The notes below the pieces were generated by a model, which saw only the letters and a program-made list of their open reading frames with translations, did not search any database and was not told where the DNA came from. Positions 49,947 to 63,300 of a stretch of DNA of 64,000 bases are shown here, piece by piece. Location of the stretch: assembly GCA_025403435.1 (NCBI GenBank), contig CM046343.1:28379742-28443741 (forward strand), in the 5' to 3' direction. Source of the stretch: Artocarpus heterophyllus. Taxonomy: Eukaryota > Streptophyta > Magnoliopsida > Rosales > Moraceae. Both the position numbers and the translations under genes were made by a program. Numbering within the stretch: position 1 is the stretch's first letter; the number at the start of each line of letters is the position of its first letter.

Positions 49947-50518
49947 TTTCCTTGGCCTTGCAATCATGCTTTGGAATATCGTTTTCTTCTAATATATACA
50001 ATATATATTTTTTTATGCATATCTTTAATGGAACACAAGAGCTAAATTTTTACATGACCAATTAATTTATGGTTGTAAGTAGTCATAAGTTGTTCTTTTT
50101 TTATTTTTTCGTTCTTTTTCTCTCAGGCTTTTGACTTGGCTTTTCCTCTTTAATTATTTTTTTGTACAAAAAAATAAATATATACATACATGTATGTGTG
50201 TGAATATATCTCTGAGGGGTAATAATTATAATTTCACTGTTCCTTTGCTTCCACATTCGGTCATTGTCGATGCCCATCTTCCACATGGATCATAATCCTT
50301 TTGTTTTATTCCACTTCGAGGGACCAACCTAAGCCAATCAATAATAATAATAATAATAATAACATCTTTTTTTCACAAAATAAACAATTGTTCTTTCCTA
50401 TTGTTAGGAATAGTGAATGGATGAGTACATGGATTTTTAATGAAAGAATTAGGAAAAGAAAACATTTATATAACTAAATCCATCGCCTGGGGTATTATAT
50501 AATTTATTTCCTCACTAG

Positions 50519-50563
<45 letters not shown>

Positions 50564-51063
50564 GCTTTCGTAACACTATAAAGGTTATTCTTTAATTTCT
50601 GTCCTTAATAAAATATTGCTTAGAGATACTGAAGGGCTAAAATCTATAAGTACTCAAAATGTATATGAAACAAACTGCCCTTAAAGAGATTACTTTTAAC
50701 TTTTAGATTTACTATTTAAATATAAAAAACTTATTAATTAATATCTAATCTTGCTATGTATTGTTTGAAAATTATTGTATAAGAAATAGGATCGTTTTAA
50801 TTTTCCCTACTTAAGTACATGTGAAATAAATATTGCACGTCTGGCTAGGATATATTTGCCAGACGATTACATAATTACTGTCAAATCATGTTATATATAT
50901 ATATATATATTAATGACTACGTTTTTAATAATTGTGTGATACCAATGAAAGGGTTGTAATAAATTGAGCAACTGATTAAAAAATTTTATGGTAATTAATA
51001 TGATTGAATTTTTATCACATTATATCAGCCGTTATTGTTAAAACATAGCCTTATTAAAAATGT
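49301..51063. other. AT-rich intergenic stretch with TA microsatellites
   Basis: TA runs lie at about 49840-49860, 49908-49930 and 50520-50561, with an (AAT)n run near 50340-50361. No gene or known element is recognised. Confidence 0.5.
50520..50561. repeat. (TA)n microsatellite, about 42 bp
   Basis: An uninterrupted alternation of T and A. Confidence 0.95.
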
Positions 51064-51260
51064 AGGGTGCTTTTGGTAGCATATTTAAAACCAAAAAGAA
51101 TAAATTTACCGTAGCATATTTAAAACCAAAAAGAATAAATTTACCGTAGCATGTGAGAACTTTATACTATAGCCTATTATTGTTTTACACTATAGCATAA
51201 GAGAGTTTTATATTGTAATAGTTAAAACTATATAATTGAACGATATTATCAAACAAAGCC
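51064..51260. mobile_element. hAT-like MITE with an internal tandem repeat
   Basis: The left end gggtgcttttggtagcat and the right end (atcaaacaaagcc) are partly inverted. The interior has gtagcatgtgagaactttat, the core word of this MITE group. A 36-bp unit (gtagcatatttaaaacc ... ttacc) is repeated twice in the left part. Confidence 0.5.
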
Positions 51261-52780
51261 ATAACCATTGAAAACGTAACCATTAAAAACAAATTCATAT
51301 GTATACAAATCCATATGTAAATATTACACCAGACAAAATTAAATTAGTTTTGGGGTTTAAAATTGCGTGTTTTAGTTGGGGTCTATTATGCATATATATG
51401 TGGTACTACTGGAAGTAGGTTAAACGAGCTTTCATTTATAAAGTATGGACCATTTTTTTGGTAAAAACAAGACTGTATATATAGGGAATCATTATGTGTA
51501 CGTAGCAAAGTCTAACTACTACCATATGAGCATTTAGATCACAATAAGAATCACTTATGTGTAGTGTATATATGATGCCCTATAATTTCCATCCAAAATC
51601 AACTAACTAGTAACTTAAATATTTATTGTCCTCTTTCACCTCTTTCTACCTTTAATGGCCTTTATCATGATCAGGTTAAGTTTTTCTTTTTATTTTTAGT
51701 TAACTATCTGCCTAGAGATGTTAAAGCTTAGCTATATACCTGTATGTGTGTCCCGAACATTATGCCTAATAGCATTTTGGTCCTTAATTTTGGTCCTAAT
51801 AACATTATCCTAATAGCATTTTGGTCCTTAATTTTTAAAATATTCCAAAATAAGTCTTCAATCTACAAATTATATTAAATTTGTAGAAGAAAAAATGCAT
51901 GTGACCACCATATACTGTTAATTAGTGATAGTTAATTTTATAATTTACATGTTATGACATAATTGTTAAGAAAGAAAGTGTTTTTTTTGTTGAGATTTTA
52001 ACAGTTAAATAAATGAAATGATTAAACTAGGAAAATTTGATTGATTCTGAGACTCGTTTCAGAACATTTTAAAATTCAAAGAATAAAATAAAATTAGCAT
52101 ATAGTTCAGGACTGAGAATGAGTTTTAACAATTTTCTGAAGCTAGGCATAGGAAATTCCCCCTCCCCCCTCAAATCTCCCTACGCTTGCACAAAATAAAA
52201 ATTATGATGTAATATGAAGTAGATCTTTTCCTTGTAAACTACTCCCTAATTAAAAGTATGTTGGATTAATCTTAAATCTCTGATTCAAAAATCTTTGCCA
52301 ACTGAAACAATTTTTGACACATTATAAGCCAAATATAATCATTGATATGACTAGGATAATTAATTATTCTTTTTGGAAGAAACAAAAAGAAAAGCCTTAA
52401 TTATTGTACTTACATATAGTCACTAGGGCATAAGATCAAATTGGTTATAAATAAAAATATGGTCGGATCGCCAATGGATTTAATTTCCATTTTTATATTT
52501 CTTCCTTGCCATTGGCTAGTACCGATATATTAAACTTAGCTTCTATGCAATATCATTTAAATGACTCGAATTGATTCATGACGTCATAGAAAAGATAAAT
52601 TACAAAATAATCAACAGTACTCGGATGTCCTATGAAAATGGCAATTGGTTCGGAATCAAACCCCTAATCAACGTTAGCCAAAATATAAATAATTCCTCTT
52701 AAAAAATATTATAACCGGTTGTTTCATCAATCCCAAAACAATCGTATTCAATATGCATAAATATATGACATACATAAGTT
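51261..52780. other. AT-rich intergenic stretch
   Basis: A small duplication (cctaatagcattttggtcct, twice at about 51765-51835) starts a region to 52130 whose ends are weakly inverted, possibly another foldback relic. No gene is supported. Confidence 0.4.
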
Positions 52781-53612
52781 AGAGTTAATTATGTATACCT
52801 TTTAGTTTTAACTAGCTCTTAATTAATCCTTCTGATTTTAGAAGTTACAAATACATCCTTTGAATTTAAAACATTTATTTCAATTCCATTCATATAAACG
52901 AAAAAAAAGGAGGGCCCAGTCCCCTAGGCCTTTGTAGATTCATGTATGCATGTGATACGAGGGCTACCTCTCCCTCTATCCCACCTCCGATAAAGTATAG
53001 ATTGTACAAATATTGGCCTAAATTTTTCAGTATTAATTGTTTAGCATTTGGCAAAAATGCTGAACAATTTAGTTGTTTTATTTTTTGTTAAATAATTAGG
53101 ATTAATTGTCTGAAGGAAGCGATCACGGGTGCGGAACGTGAACGAACGTTAGTTTAGTAAGAGAGAGGGAACGTACTCCCTCAGGTGCTCTCTCATCGTC
53201 CAAAAACAGAGAGAGGGCACCCCAATGAGGGAGAGAGTGAGCAGCCCAAAGGAGGGAAAAACACTATAACTACCCTTAAACAATTATAAGAAATATTTTA
53301 TAGATTTGAAACCATAAACTCCTAAAATGAAACATTAAATTTCAAAAAAGATCTTAAATTTTTTTGGCTTTTAAATGTTAAAAATATATTTAAAATTTTT
53401 TCTTAAAAAGAAAAATACTTTTCAGGACAAATTTGTTATAATTAAAGGTATTATTGTCTTACCTCTATGTTTTCTTGTACAAGAAGTTTGCGAAAGATAA
53501 AATTAAAATAAGTTTTTAAAATTCAAATAATAGCTTTATAATTTTGAAAAATAGAAAAATAAATTAAGAAATAATTAAAACAAAAAGAAAATATAATTGT
53601 ATGATTAACTCA
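52781..53612. mobile_element. Foldback-type element, same family as 9032-9530
   Basis: The left arm agagttaattatgtatacct is matched by the reverse complement of the right end (gagttaatcatacaattata). Both continue with the same phrases as the element at 9032, such as tttatttcaattcc and gaagttacaaatac. The core (53100-53260) is GC-richer, with gagagaggg and its ctctctc partner facing each other, and has no ORF of note. Confidence 0.55.
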
Positions 53613-55691
53613 CGGAAATTCATCACTTAATATGTATAGCTATATATATATATATAAACAGAGAAACATAAAGGCACCTGGACGTATTAGCTAGCTGTCC
53701 AATAGCCAAGTAGGAGACAATATAGCAATGGCTTCCAGTTTGGTTCGGACATAAAAGTTTATTTATTGATCATCCCTACCACATATATAACCAATGATTG
53801 TGCACATAAGAATTGACCAATATGCATCTGTAGAAATGTGTATGTATTCAACGTAGACAGACTGGTTATTGAATGAGCAGATGCACAGTCGACGAGTGTG
53901 TGTGTGTATATATATGCATATACATATATATATATATATATATACATCTATAGATTGATTGAGTTCACCTACTTTATTATGGAGATGCCATAACACAATT
54001 AGCATGTTTTGGGGAGGTTTCTGGGAATTTCGTTCTCAATTCTCTATCCTCCAGCTATTTCCTTTATAAATTTTCAGGGGGGCTGAAAGTTCTCATATAT
54101 ATCTTCTGACGGTCATAATTTTGACCCTCTAGGAGGATATTATGTGAAGTAGCTTGGAATATTAATAATTAATAGTATCAGTAGGTAATAACAACTTTTA
54201 TATATAGATGGTTACTCTTATTTTTGCCTATGGATAGTTATGGATAGTTATTGTTGTTTTAAGCATAGTTATTGTTGTTTTAAGCATGTGATATAGATCA
54301 AAAGGTTGTCATTAATCATATATTTGATAAAAAAAAATTACGATATTAATGAGCATTGAACTGAAAAAAACTCATTAAAAATGATTTTAGATAGACAACT
54401 TGTTATTTATTAATCAAATAGAATTTAGATTAAAGATTCATTCTCTCATTTTTGAATCTCGTTCGTAAGAATCTAGTTCATAATTCTTTTTTCATTGCAG
54501 ACTATGTTTATTTTCAATTTTTTATTCTTTAATTTTTATTTCATGATTCTTTTTCACTCAACACTCCAGCCTCGTGTCGTACTTTGTCGATCTCGGCTAA
54601 GCCCCAGCCATTTTTGCCGCCCCTCGTCACAATGGGCCAAATGGTATGCTAAAACACCTAAATCCTTGACTATATGTGTGGAAAAAAAAGAAAAGAAAAG
54701 GAATCTTCTATAAAATTTAATACTTCACCCCAAAAACTTTCGTTCGTTTCCAAAAACTTTGCTACCGGAATGCATTTTCAAACTAGTCATCCAATCGAAA
54801 TAAAAAAAAAAGAAAAAAAATAATTAGTTTTGAGTGCTACCCATTGTTAATAGGATTGTAAATCTTACCCATCTTTTCAACGGGTTAACGCGGTACAAAG
54901 AAAAATACGTTCACACAAGCTGGGAAACCCAAGAAATTTGAAAGAAGGAAAAAAGGGGGAAAAAAAAAAAGGTGCCAATCTTACAGTAGAATTTGATCAT
55001 AAATGAGTTTTTTTGCTTCCCCTTTTCATTGAGAAAACCAACACTGTTTTTCTTGCTTTGAATTCAAGAGCGAATAAGGAAACGGAGAGAGAAGAAGAGT
55101 GGCAAGATGTGTAAGTAAAATGAAAAGAAATATTTAATGTGATTGTATATTTTATTTGAAACAAACTTGCTACGTGTGAAAAAAAGAAGTTAGCGACCAA
55201 GAAAAAGTCTATTCAAGAGTCTGAAATATTTAGCATTGTTCCTCATTTTAACTCCCTTTCATTACGTTGTTTTTATATATTCATTTTCCATTTCAAAAAA
55301 AATAATTTAACTAATATTTAAGACTATTAGGTTGCTTATTATAGCAAGTGATATAAATTGCCACATAATCAAATATAATTAAAGGATACATGTATTTTTA
55401 TAATGTTGTATGTAACTCTTCCACATATATATATATACACACATATATATGTATATATATATATGTGTGTGTGTGTCAATATGCCGTTACTTTTGAGCCA
55501 AAAACGGACTAATTGTTCGAATGTATACATTATAGCTAGTGAATATCTCCATCCCACCACTTACTATGGATAGGTAAATGTAAGGCTTGTAATTTTGGTG
55601 ACAAATCTTTGTGTTGTTGAGGAAAATGATCGTCTTGCCCTAATACTGAAATTTAATACTTTTTTTTTCCTGAAAATTTTATACTTTTTTA
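53613..55691. other. AT-rich intergenic stretch
   Basis: No gene is supported. TA/GT microsatellites lie near 53897-53945 and 55420-55475, and a small tandem repeat (tagttattgttgttttaagc, twice) lies at about 54246-54287. Short frames here read through microsatellites. Confidence 0.5.
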
Positions 55692-55894
55692 CTACTACAA
55701 ACCAAAGATTAGATGACGCCTATTTAACGACATTTTATAAAAAACCATTATCTAATGTGTTTAAAAAAGTACGACATAGGAAGCTCTATGTTTCGAAAAT
55801 TCATACGAGAACATTAGACAATGATTTACTAAAAACGGTTGTCTAAAGTACAACATTAACTTTAGATAACGGTTTTTAAAAAACCATCATCTAA
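55692..55894. mobile_element. CACTA-like relic interrupted by the retrotransposon
   Basis: It starts with ctactacaaacc, a CACTA-like end, and has repeated aacggttgtctaaa and gataacggtttttaaa words. A small palindrome (gataacggtttttaaaaaac) abuts the LTR start. The other half should lie beyond the retrotransposon, outside this window. Confidence 0.45.
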
Positions 55895-56142
55895 TGTAAC
55901 ACCCGCCTATTTTATGTAACGGACCACGTTAAGTTAGTAACGTTGTTAAGAAATTTTATTAATAAATTACGTTATATGATATGATATATGATGTGAATGT
56001 TACTAACTTTTTATGTCAAGTTTTATGACAGGTGACGACCGCATGGAATCGTTGTGCTCAAGTGTTCATGATTATTTTAAATGTATGTTTATTTATGATG
56101 CAATGATGTATGAATGTTTTATTGCATGGCATTTAAGGACAG

Positions 56143-56271
56143 TTCGGCAGGCCAAACTTTTAAGATCGGCAGGCCGAACATTCTGCCCGAGATCGGCAAG
56201 CCGAAGAAACCCATCGGCAGGCCGAACTTGGTGGAACCGGCAGGCCGAAGGGGAAAATCGGCAGGCCAAAC
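56143..56271 (+). repeat. Dyad-repeat cluster, six copies
   Basis: Six copies of an atcggcaggccgaac-like word start at 56143, 56165, 56192, 56213, 56236 and 56257. The full form GTTCGGC-AG-GCCGAAC is a 7-2-7 palindrome with several CpG sites. All copies have A-centred middles (AG, once AA) on this strand. Confidence 0.85.
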
Positions 56272-58385
56272 ACGGCTGACGAGCAGTCAGCAGAATCTCT
56301 CCAAAATTATGGCTGAGTTAATTACGTTAATTGGATGATTTCATGTGATTAATTGGCATAATAATGGAATGTTTTATCAGTTAAGGAAATTAAAGGGTTT
56401 GACTTCACATTGATTTGTGTTAATTTAAATGGTTTCCCATTTAAATAGGGCAAAACATGGTAAGTGATGAGTGAGAGTTTTGAATTTTCCTCTTTTCTCA
56501 CCTTCCTCCACGCTCACTTGCCTCTAAACAGTCAGAAAATTTTGACTTAATGAAGAGTAATGAACCTTCATTATTCTCATTACGTTAAAAAATTTTTAAT
56601 GTTCTCTCCTCAGAATATTTTTCTCTCTCTCTCTGTTCTGAGACATTTTCTGATTTTCCCTATCTTCCTCTTCTCCTCTCCACGAAATTTCTCTCTCTCT
56701 ATCCCGAGAATTCTCTGCAAGAAAATTTTAAGAAAAGTCATATTTCGTTGGTTAAAATTCAAGGATTTTGAGAAGAAATTTCAAGGTAAGAATTTAGTTT
56801 TTCAGTGTTTTTGAAAAAGAATTCTCCTCCTCAATTCGTCTACAATATTCTTCTTTAGGTATTGTATTTGTTTTGGATTTCAATATGATATGCATGTATG
56901 CGTTATGAAATGTTTTCCTAAGTTTCAAGTTGTTTCAACGTTTTTATGATGAAATATAGATTTTCTGTCTTCTATCCCTCACAGTAAAATGTTACTGTTT
57001 AATTTTGATGTATGAAAATGTAATGTTCATTCAAGGGGTAAATATGATATTTTTCATGAAAATTGACAAGAATATGCTTGTGTCATGTATGATGAATGTA
57101 ATTTTGAGTTATGAGAAATTTTATGAGATTATGTTAAGAAAACTATTTTAACAATGATATTTCTAGATTTTTATTTATGAAATGTTATATATATATATTT
57201 AAATGATTTTATGATAATGAAATAATTTTATGCATGGAAATAAGATGTTTGTATGAATTTAAAAAAAATGTATGTATTTTAAATTATTCGAAAACGTTTT
57301 CAAAGGATTTTCATGTTTATAATGTATGAAATGTTTTGATGATAATATTTAAGGAAGCATGTTATGAATAGTGTTTATATGTGTGATGGTAATGTTATGT
57401 TTTCACGATGATGATTATGATTATAATATGAGAAGAATACATGTATGAATGTTATATGAATGGATGATTTACGCTATGATATTAAGTATTGATTTTATTA
57501 TGTTTTAAATGGAAAAATGGTATGAACACACAAAGGAACGAGCACTTCGAGACCACGACGTCTTCACCAAATCACGTTAAGGGTAAGTAAGCTAGCTTTA
57601 AGGTAAGTACATTCCCACTTGCAACATGACACGTTTTATAAGGTTTGATGATATGTTTACAAGGACACTCATGATGATTTTAAGATAATTTTTCCTTAAA
57701 GGATTTCTTATGAAAGATTTCATGATTTAAAGTTATGCATGTACGATGATGACATGTTTCAAAGCATGAAAATTATGTGTATATATGTATCACCTAATAA
57801 GTGTTGCACACCAATGTTATGACTATGATATGTTATGATGTCATGTTTGATTTTGAATTAGCTACCCTTCTCCTCTTATGACGGCGGGCCTATGATGATG
57901 TTTATGGTGCAACACTTGGGCCCTTAAGATGAAAATGGAATAAGTTTTAAAATGATCAACGTAACGAAAGATATGTTTTTATGAAATTGTGCTTAAGGCA
58001 CTTTTATGATATGATGACAATGATGATGATGATGTTTATGAAATGTTTTAAAATTGTGAGAATTATATGTATTTACTAAGCATTAGCTTAATCATGTTTT
58101 ATGTCATGTTGCAGATAAGGGTAAGAAAATCATGGACTAGACGGAGGACATGGAAAGGCGTGTGAGCATTATGCATGATGGATTGTAACCGAAAGCACGC
58201 CAAGAAAAACGTTTCTATGTTTTTAATAAAGTTTTATATTTTTGAACACTATTTTTTTTTATGACAAACATTTCAAGGATTTTTGAACTATATTTCATAT
58301 TTTATTTCATTATTATGATTTTTTGCATTTTTATGAAAGGTTGATTATGTTTGGAAAAATAAGTTTTCTTTAGGTTTATGGCTCG

Positions 58386-58534
58386 GTCGGCCTGTCGAAC
58401 ACCCTTGGTCGGCCTGCCGAACAATGATGAATTTTTAAGTTGTCTTGCAAAGCCTCTGACGGCCTGTCGGTTGAGAAGTTTAGGCCTGCCGATGATGTTC
58501 GGCCTGTCGAAATTCCAAGTTCGGCCTGACGAAC
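58386..58534 (-). repeat. Inverted dyad-repeat cluster, six copies
   Basis: Six copies of gttcggcctgccgaac-like words start at about 58386, 58408, 58458, 58480, 58497 and 58519. They are the reverse complement of the cluster at 56143, with CT (once derived) centres. Some copies are degraded at their CpG positions. Confidence 0.85.
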
Positions 58535-58897
58535 TGTGGAGTTAATGACTTTAAAATAAAATGTGTTGATTAAGGAGATTTGATGTGATGTTTGTTAAGT
58601 GCTGATTTTACAACTTGATAAACCTATATTATTAAATAAGTTCATGATTAATTTAAGTATAATTGAATAAATTATTATATGGAATAAGTTAAGCAAGGTT
58701 ATTTTAAACAATGATAAGTTTTTTTAAAAAAAAAAATTAGATGCATGAATGGATCCTGGTTAAGTTTGTTTAAGTACTTTTAAAGTCAAAAGTACCGTTT
58801 AAGTTTAATATTATATATATGTTTAAAGTTTAATCAAGTACGAATGTATGAATGTAACGACATCTGTGACGTCCGACCTAAGGGGCGTTGCAGGCTT

Positions 58898-58909
58898 TTG
58901 TATCAGAGC
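58898..58909 (+). other. Primer binding site, tRNA-Met type
   Basis: TTGTATCAGAGC differs by one base from TGGTATCAGAGC, the usual plant primer site complementary to the 3' end of initiator tRNA-Met. It starts five bases after the inferred LTR end. Confidence 0.8.
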
Positions 58910-59108
58910 AATTTTTTGATTACAATTCATATCGCCACACATCAATCGAAGTCCTCCAAGTAAGTATGTTATTAAGTTAGATGTATTGATGCAAGTATGA
59001 TGATAAGATTAAGGTTTGAATGACTAATGATTAACGATCTAGTAGTGGAAACATGTCTCATAAATGGAAGATTATTTTCTAAGTCTTAATTCTTTTAGGA
59101 AATTAACG

Positions 59109-60370
59109 ATGGACAGACATAGAAGAATGCAGACTCGCACCCAAACTAACGAAAGACTCATGACGATAATCGTTGAACTGCAAAGGCAGTTGGAGGATCA
59201 AAGAAGGGAGATTGTTGCTTTAAGGGCCAATAGCCAGAATGATGAATGATGAGGCAATGACGTGCCTCCTCCTCCTTCGCAGCCACAAGTCAATGAAGTC
59301 CCTGTGCCTGCTGTTGAACCAAGAGCGGCATATCAAGAACCTCTTCTGGTCAGATGGAAGAGGGTTAAGCCAGCAGACTTTGAGGGTTATAAGGATCCAC
59401 TAATAGTTCAGGGATGGTTAAAGACGATTGAGGCCACTTTACGACTTATGGATTTCACGGACAATGAAAAGGTCCTCTATGCCTCATACTGCCTCACCAT
59501 GGAGGCTAGAATATGGTGGGATGGCATCTAACAGAGCAGGAATGTTGAAGAGATGACATGAGCTGACTTTGTACATGAATTCAACACGAAGTTCTTCCAC
59601 ATGAATGTCACGAGGAAACATTATGAGGAGTTCGAGAGCTTACGTCAAGGGGATATGTCAGTCACAGATGTGGTGACAAAGTTTGACCAGCTTGCTCGTC
59701 TATGTCCAGGAATGGTTATGGATGAAGGTGAAAGGGTCATAAGACTTATTAGAGCCCTTAGGCTAGATATTACTGCTATTGTGGATGGGGCAAGTCCACC
59801 CAGGAGTCAAGAGCAGGTTGTTATGAGAGCCTAGCGTGCTGAGTTTCATCTGTCCAAGCTAAGAAGGAACCAGCCACAGTCGGCTCAGCAAGCTGACAAT
59901 GCAAACAACCAAAACCGCCCTCCCCACAGGAACAACAACAACAATCAGAACTAGAGGAACAAGAAGAGGAAGGGCAATCCTCAACAACAGCAAGGCCAAG
60001 ACAACAAAAGGCACAATGATGGTCAGCGTAACAACAATGAAAGGCGATTTCAACCATGTACTAAATGTGGGAAGAAGCATCCAGGGGAATGCCGATTGGG
60101 GACAAACCAATGTTTCATATGTCAGCGTGAGGACCACTTTGTGAAGAACTGCCCCAAGTTGATGAATGCCAATGCCCCACAGAGACCTCCTCCTCAAGCC
60201 CAGCTGCATCAGATGCAAGCCTCCCTTGAAGGGCCACTAATTAGTCAAAGGAGAATTGAAGCCCCACCAACAAACGCCCGAATCTATGCCATGACGAAAG
60301 AACAAGTGGCTGCTGAAGCCTCCAATGTGGTCACAGGTCAGATAACAAGCTTATCTAATGATGTTTATGT
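59109..60370 (+). pseudogene. gag: Broken gag gene of the retrotransposon
   Basis: Gag forms the retrotransposon capsid and packages its RNA. The start ATG 59109 follows an in-frame ATG at 59064. A coiled-coil-like basic segment (59150-59245) comes first. The capsid domain at 59330-59830 has hallmark words (KPADFEGYKDP, WWDG, FNTKFF, EFESLRQGDMSV). An Asn/Gln-rich basic linker precedes a CX2CX4HX4C zinc knuckle at 60111-60152. In-frame stops lie at 59247, 59529, 59559, 59832 and 59952. Several are one transition from a Gln or Trp codon expected there. It cannot make full-length Gag. Confidence 0.9.
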
Positions 60371-63300
60371 TCTTTTTGATATGGGTGCCAAGCATTCTTT
60401 TGTATCTATGTCACATGCTAAGAAGTTAGGGGTTCGGTTAGAGCCTATGAGACAGGGGTTCACTACGACACTACCCTCCGAGGAAGTGATGTTATCCACG
60501 CACTGTTTGCGTGCAGTACCCCTAGGATTTCTAATAGGGAACTTTTCGTCGACCTTATTGTGATCGACATGCATGACTACGATATGAATTTTGGGATGGA
60601 TTTCCTAAGTAAGTATAATGCCTCAATCGAATGCCGAAAACAAAAGGTGATCTTCCATCCTGAAGGTGATCAGAAGTTCATTTATGTTGGCGAGACTAGA
60701 AAGAAACACAACATGTTTCTATCGGCAATGGAAGCAAGGAAGCTATTAGCAAGTGGCTGCATGGGCTATCTGGCAAACATTGTAGACAAAAGCCAAGAAG
60801 GAAAGACAAGAATTAAAGATGTGCATGTTGTTCATGAATATGAAGATGTGTTTCCAGAAGATCTGACGAGTCTACCGCCAGAAAGAGAAGTTGAATTTGA
60901 GATTGAGCTCGCACCAGACACCGATCCAATCTCAAAAGGTGCCTTACAGAATTAAAGGAGCTTCACACACAATAAAGGAGTTACTTGACAAAGGTTTCAT
61001 CAGGCCAAGTCACTCACCATGGGGTGCTCCAGTTTTATTTGTGAAAAAGAAGGATGGCACTATGAGACTCTGCATCGACTATAGAGAACTGAACAAGGTG
61101 ACGATCAAGAACAAGTATCCATTGCCTCGAATTGATGATTTGTTTGATCAGCTCAAGGGTGCATCGGTGTTCTCAAAGATTGATCTACGATCAGGATATC
61201 ACCAGTTGAAGATTAAAGAAGGAGATATCCCAAAGACTGCTTTCAGGTCGAGGTATGGTCATCATGAGTTTGTGGTTATGTATTTCGGTCTAACGAATGC
61301 ACCTGCTGCCTTTATGGATTTGATGAACCGGGTATTCAAGGATTTCCTCGATAAATTTGTTGTTGTATTTATCGATGATATTCTTGTCTATTCAAAGAAT
61401 CAAGAAGAACATGAGGAGCATTTAAGGATTGTGCTGGAGACTTTAAGAAGACATCAGCTATATGCAAAGTTCTCCAAATGCGAGTTTTGGCTTGATAAAG
61501 TGTCATTCTTGGGGCATGTTATTTCAAAGGATGGGATTATGGTGGACCCTGCCAAAGTAGAAGCTATACTCAATTGGAAACAACCGATGAATGCAAGTGA
61601 AATAAGGAGCTTCTTGGGTCTAGCAGGTTATTATCGGAGATTCGTAGAGGATTTCTCCAAGATAGCAGCTCTACTCACGAACTTGACTCGCAAGGGAAAG
61701 AGGTATGAATGGACGGATGCATGTAAAAAGACTTTTCAAGAACTGAAGAAAAGACTAACGACGGCTCTAGTGTTGGCAATTCCTGAAGATAATGATGGGT
61801 TTGTTATTTATAGTGATGCATCCAAGATGGGCCTCGGAGCTGTATTGATGCAGAATGAAAAGGTGATTGCTTATGCTTCAAGACAACTGAAGGATTATGA
61901 AAAGAACTATCCTACTTATGACCTCGAGTTAGTAGCAGTCATTTTTGCATTAAAGATATAGAGACACTATTTATATGGGGTCCAATGTAAGATCTTTACT
62001 GATCATCAAAGTCTGAAGTACTTCTTCACGCAAAGAGACCTGAACATGAGACAACGAAGATGGCTAGAGTTAGTGAAGGATTACGATTGTGAAATCCTTT
62101 ATCATCCTGGTAAAGCTAACCGAGTAGCTGATGCTCTAAGTATGAAGTCAGTTGCCACGTTGATGTCAATGCAAGCAATGTCTCCACCTTTAAGGAAGGA
62201 AATTCTAGACTTCGATTTAGAACTTATAACAGGCCAGCTATCAGCACTCTCTCTTGCTCCGACGATGTATGATGAAATTCGAAGTAAGCAAGATGACGAC
62301 GTAAGCCTTGTAAGGATCAAGCATGAAATAAAAGAATGAAAATGTCAAGAGTTTCGTATTGCAGATGACGGAACTTTGTACCTCAAGGACCGTTTATGTG
62401 TTCCCAATGTTGATGATTTAAGGGAAAAGATCTTGGCAGAAATTCATGACACTCCTTACTCTATTCATCCAGGTGCAACAAAGATGTATAATGATCTAAA
62501 AGGTAACTTCTGGTGGTTTGGAATGAAACGTGATGTTGCAAAGTATGTGAAGAAATGTATGACATGTCAGTAAGTAAAGGCTGAACACCAAAGACCTGGT
62601 GGTGAACTGCAGTCTATCCAAATACCGGAATGGAAATGAGAAGATATAGCAATGGATTTCATTACCGGTTTGCCCAGAACTATGAATGGCTATGATGTAA
62701 TTTGGGTAGTTGTGGATCGGGTGACGAAGACGGCGCATTTCATTCCTATCAAGATCACTTACTCTATGGAACGGTTAGCGGAACTCTATGTTAAGGGGAT
62801 TGTACGACTTCATGGGATTCTTAAGTCAATTATCTCAGATCGTGATGGCAGGTTCATACCTAAGTTTTGGAAGAGTGTACAGACCGCAATGTGAACCAAG
62901 CTTCATTTCAGTACAGCTTTCCATCCTCAGACTGACGGCCAAACAGAAAGGACGAACTTGATTTTAGAAGATATGCTACGAGCTTGTTCTCTCGATTTTA
63001 AGACAAGCTGGTGTAAAATGTTGCCGTCAGCAGAGTTTGCTTACAACAACAACAACTTTCAGACAACAATTGGGATGGCACCATATGAAGCATTGTATGG
63101 GCGAAAATGTAGGTCGCCTATATGTTGGCACGAAGTTGGTGAAAAGAAGTTGATGGAAAGCGTAGATGCTGAAAGAATCGACTTTGTGAATGAAACTTCT
63201 GAGATGATAAAGTTGATAAGAAGAAGAATAGAGACTGCTCAAAGCCGTCAGAAGAATTATGCTGACAAAAGAAGAAGACCTTTAGAGTTCGCCGTGGGCG

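Larger units (their letters stand above)
55895..58892 (+). repeat. 5' LTR, about 3.0 kb
   Basis: The left boundary is fixed by the match of tgtaacacccgcctatttta to the 3' LTR start at 63747. The right boundary (ggcgttgca) is inferred from a TG...CA rule and the primer site that follows. The first 254 bases differ from the 3' LTR at six positions without gaps. The LTR contains a CT-rich leader (56510-56710), a donor-like ttcaaggtaagaat (56779), and the two dyad clusters. Confidence 0.85.

Noticed and set aside
60560..60955. Separate gene between the gag and reverse transcriptase parts
   Set aside because: It is the continuation of the retrotransposon polyprotein in another frame, bounded by two frame changes.
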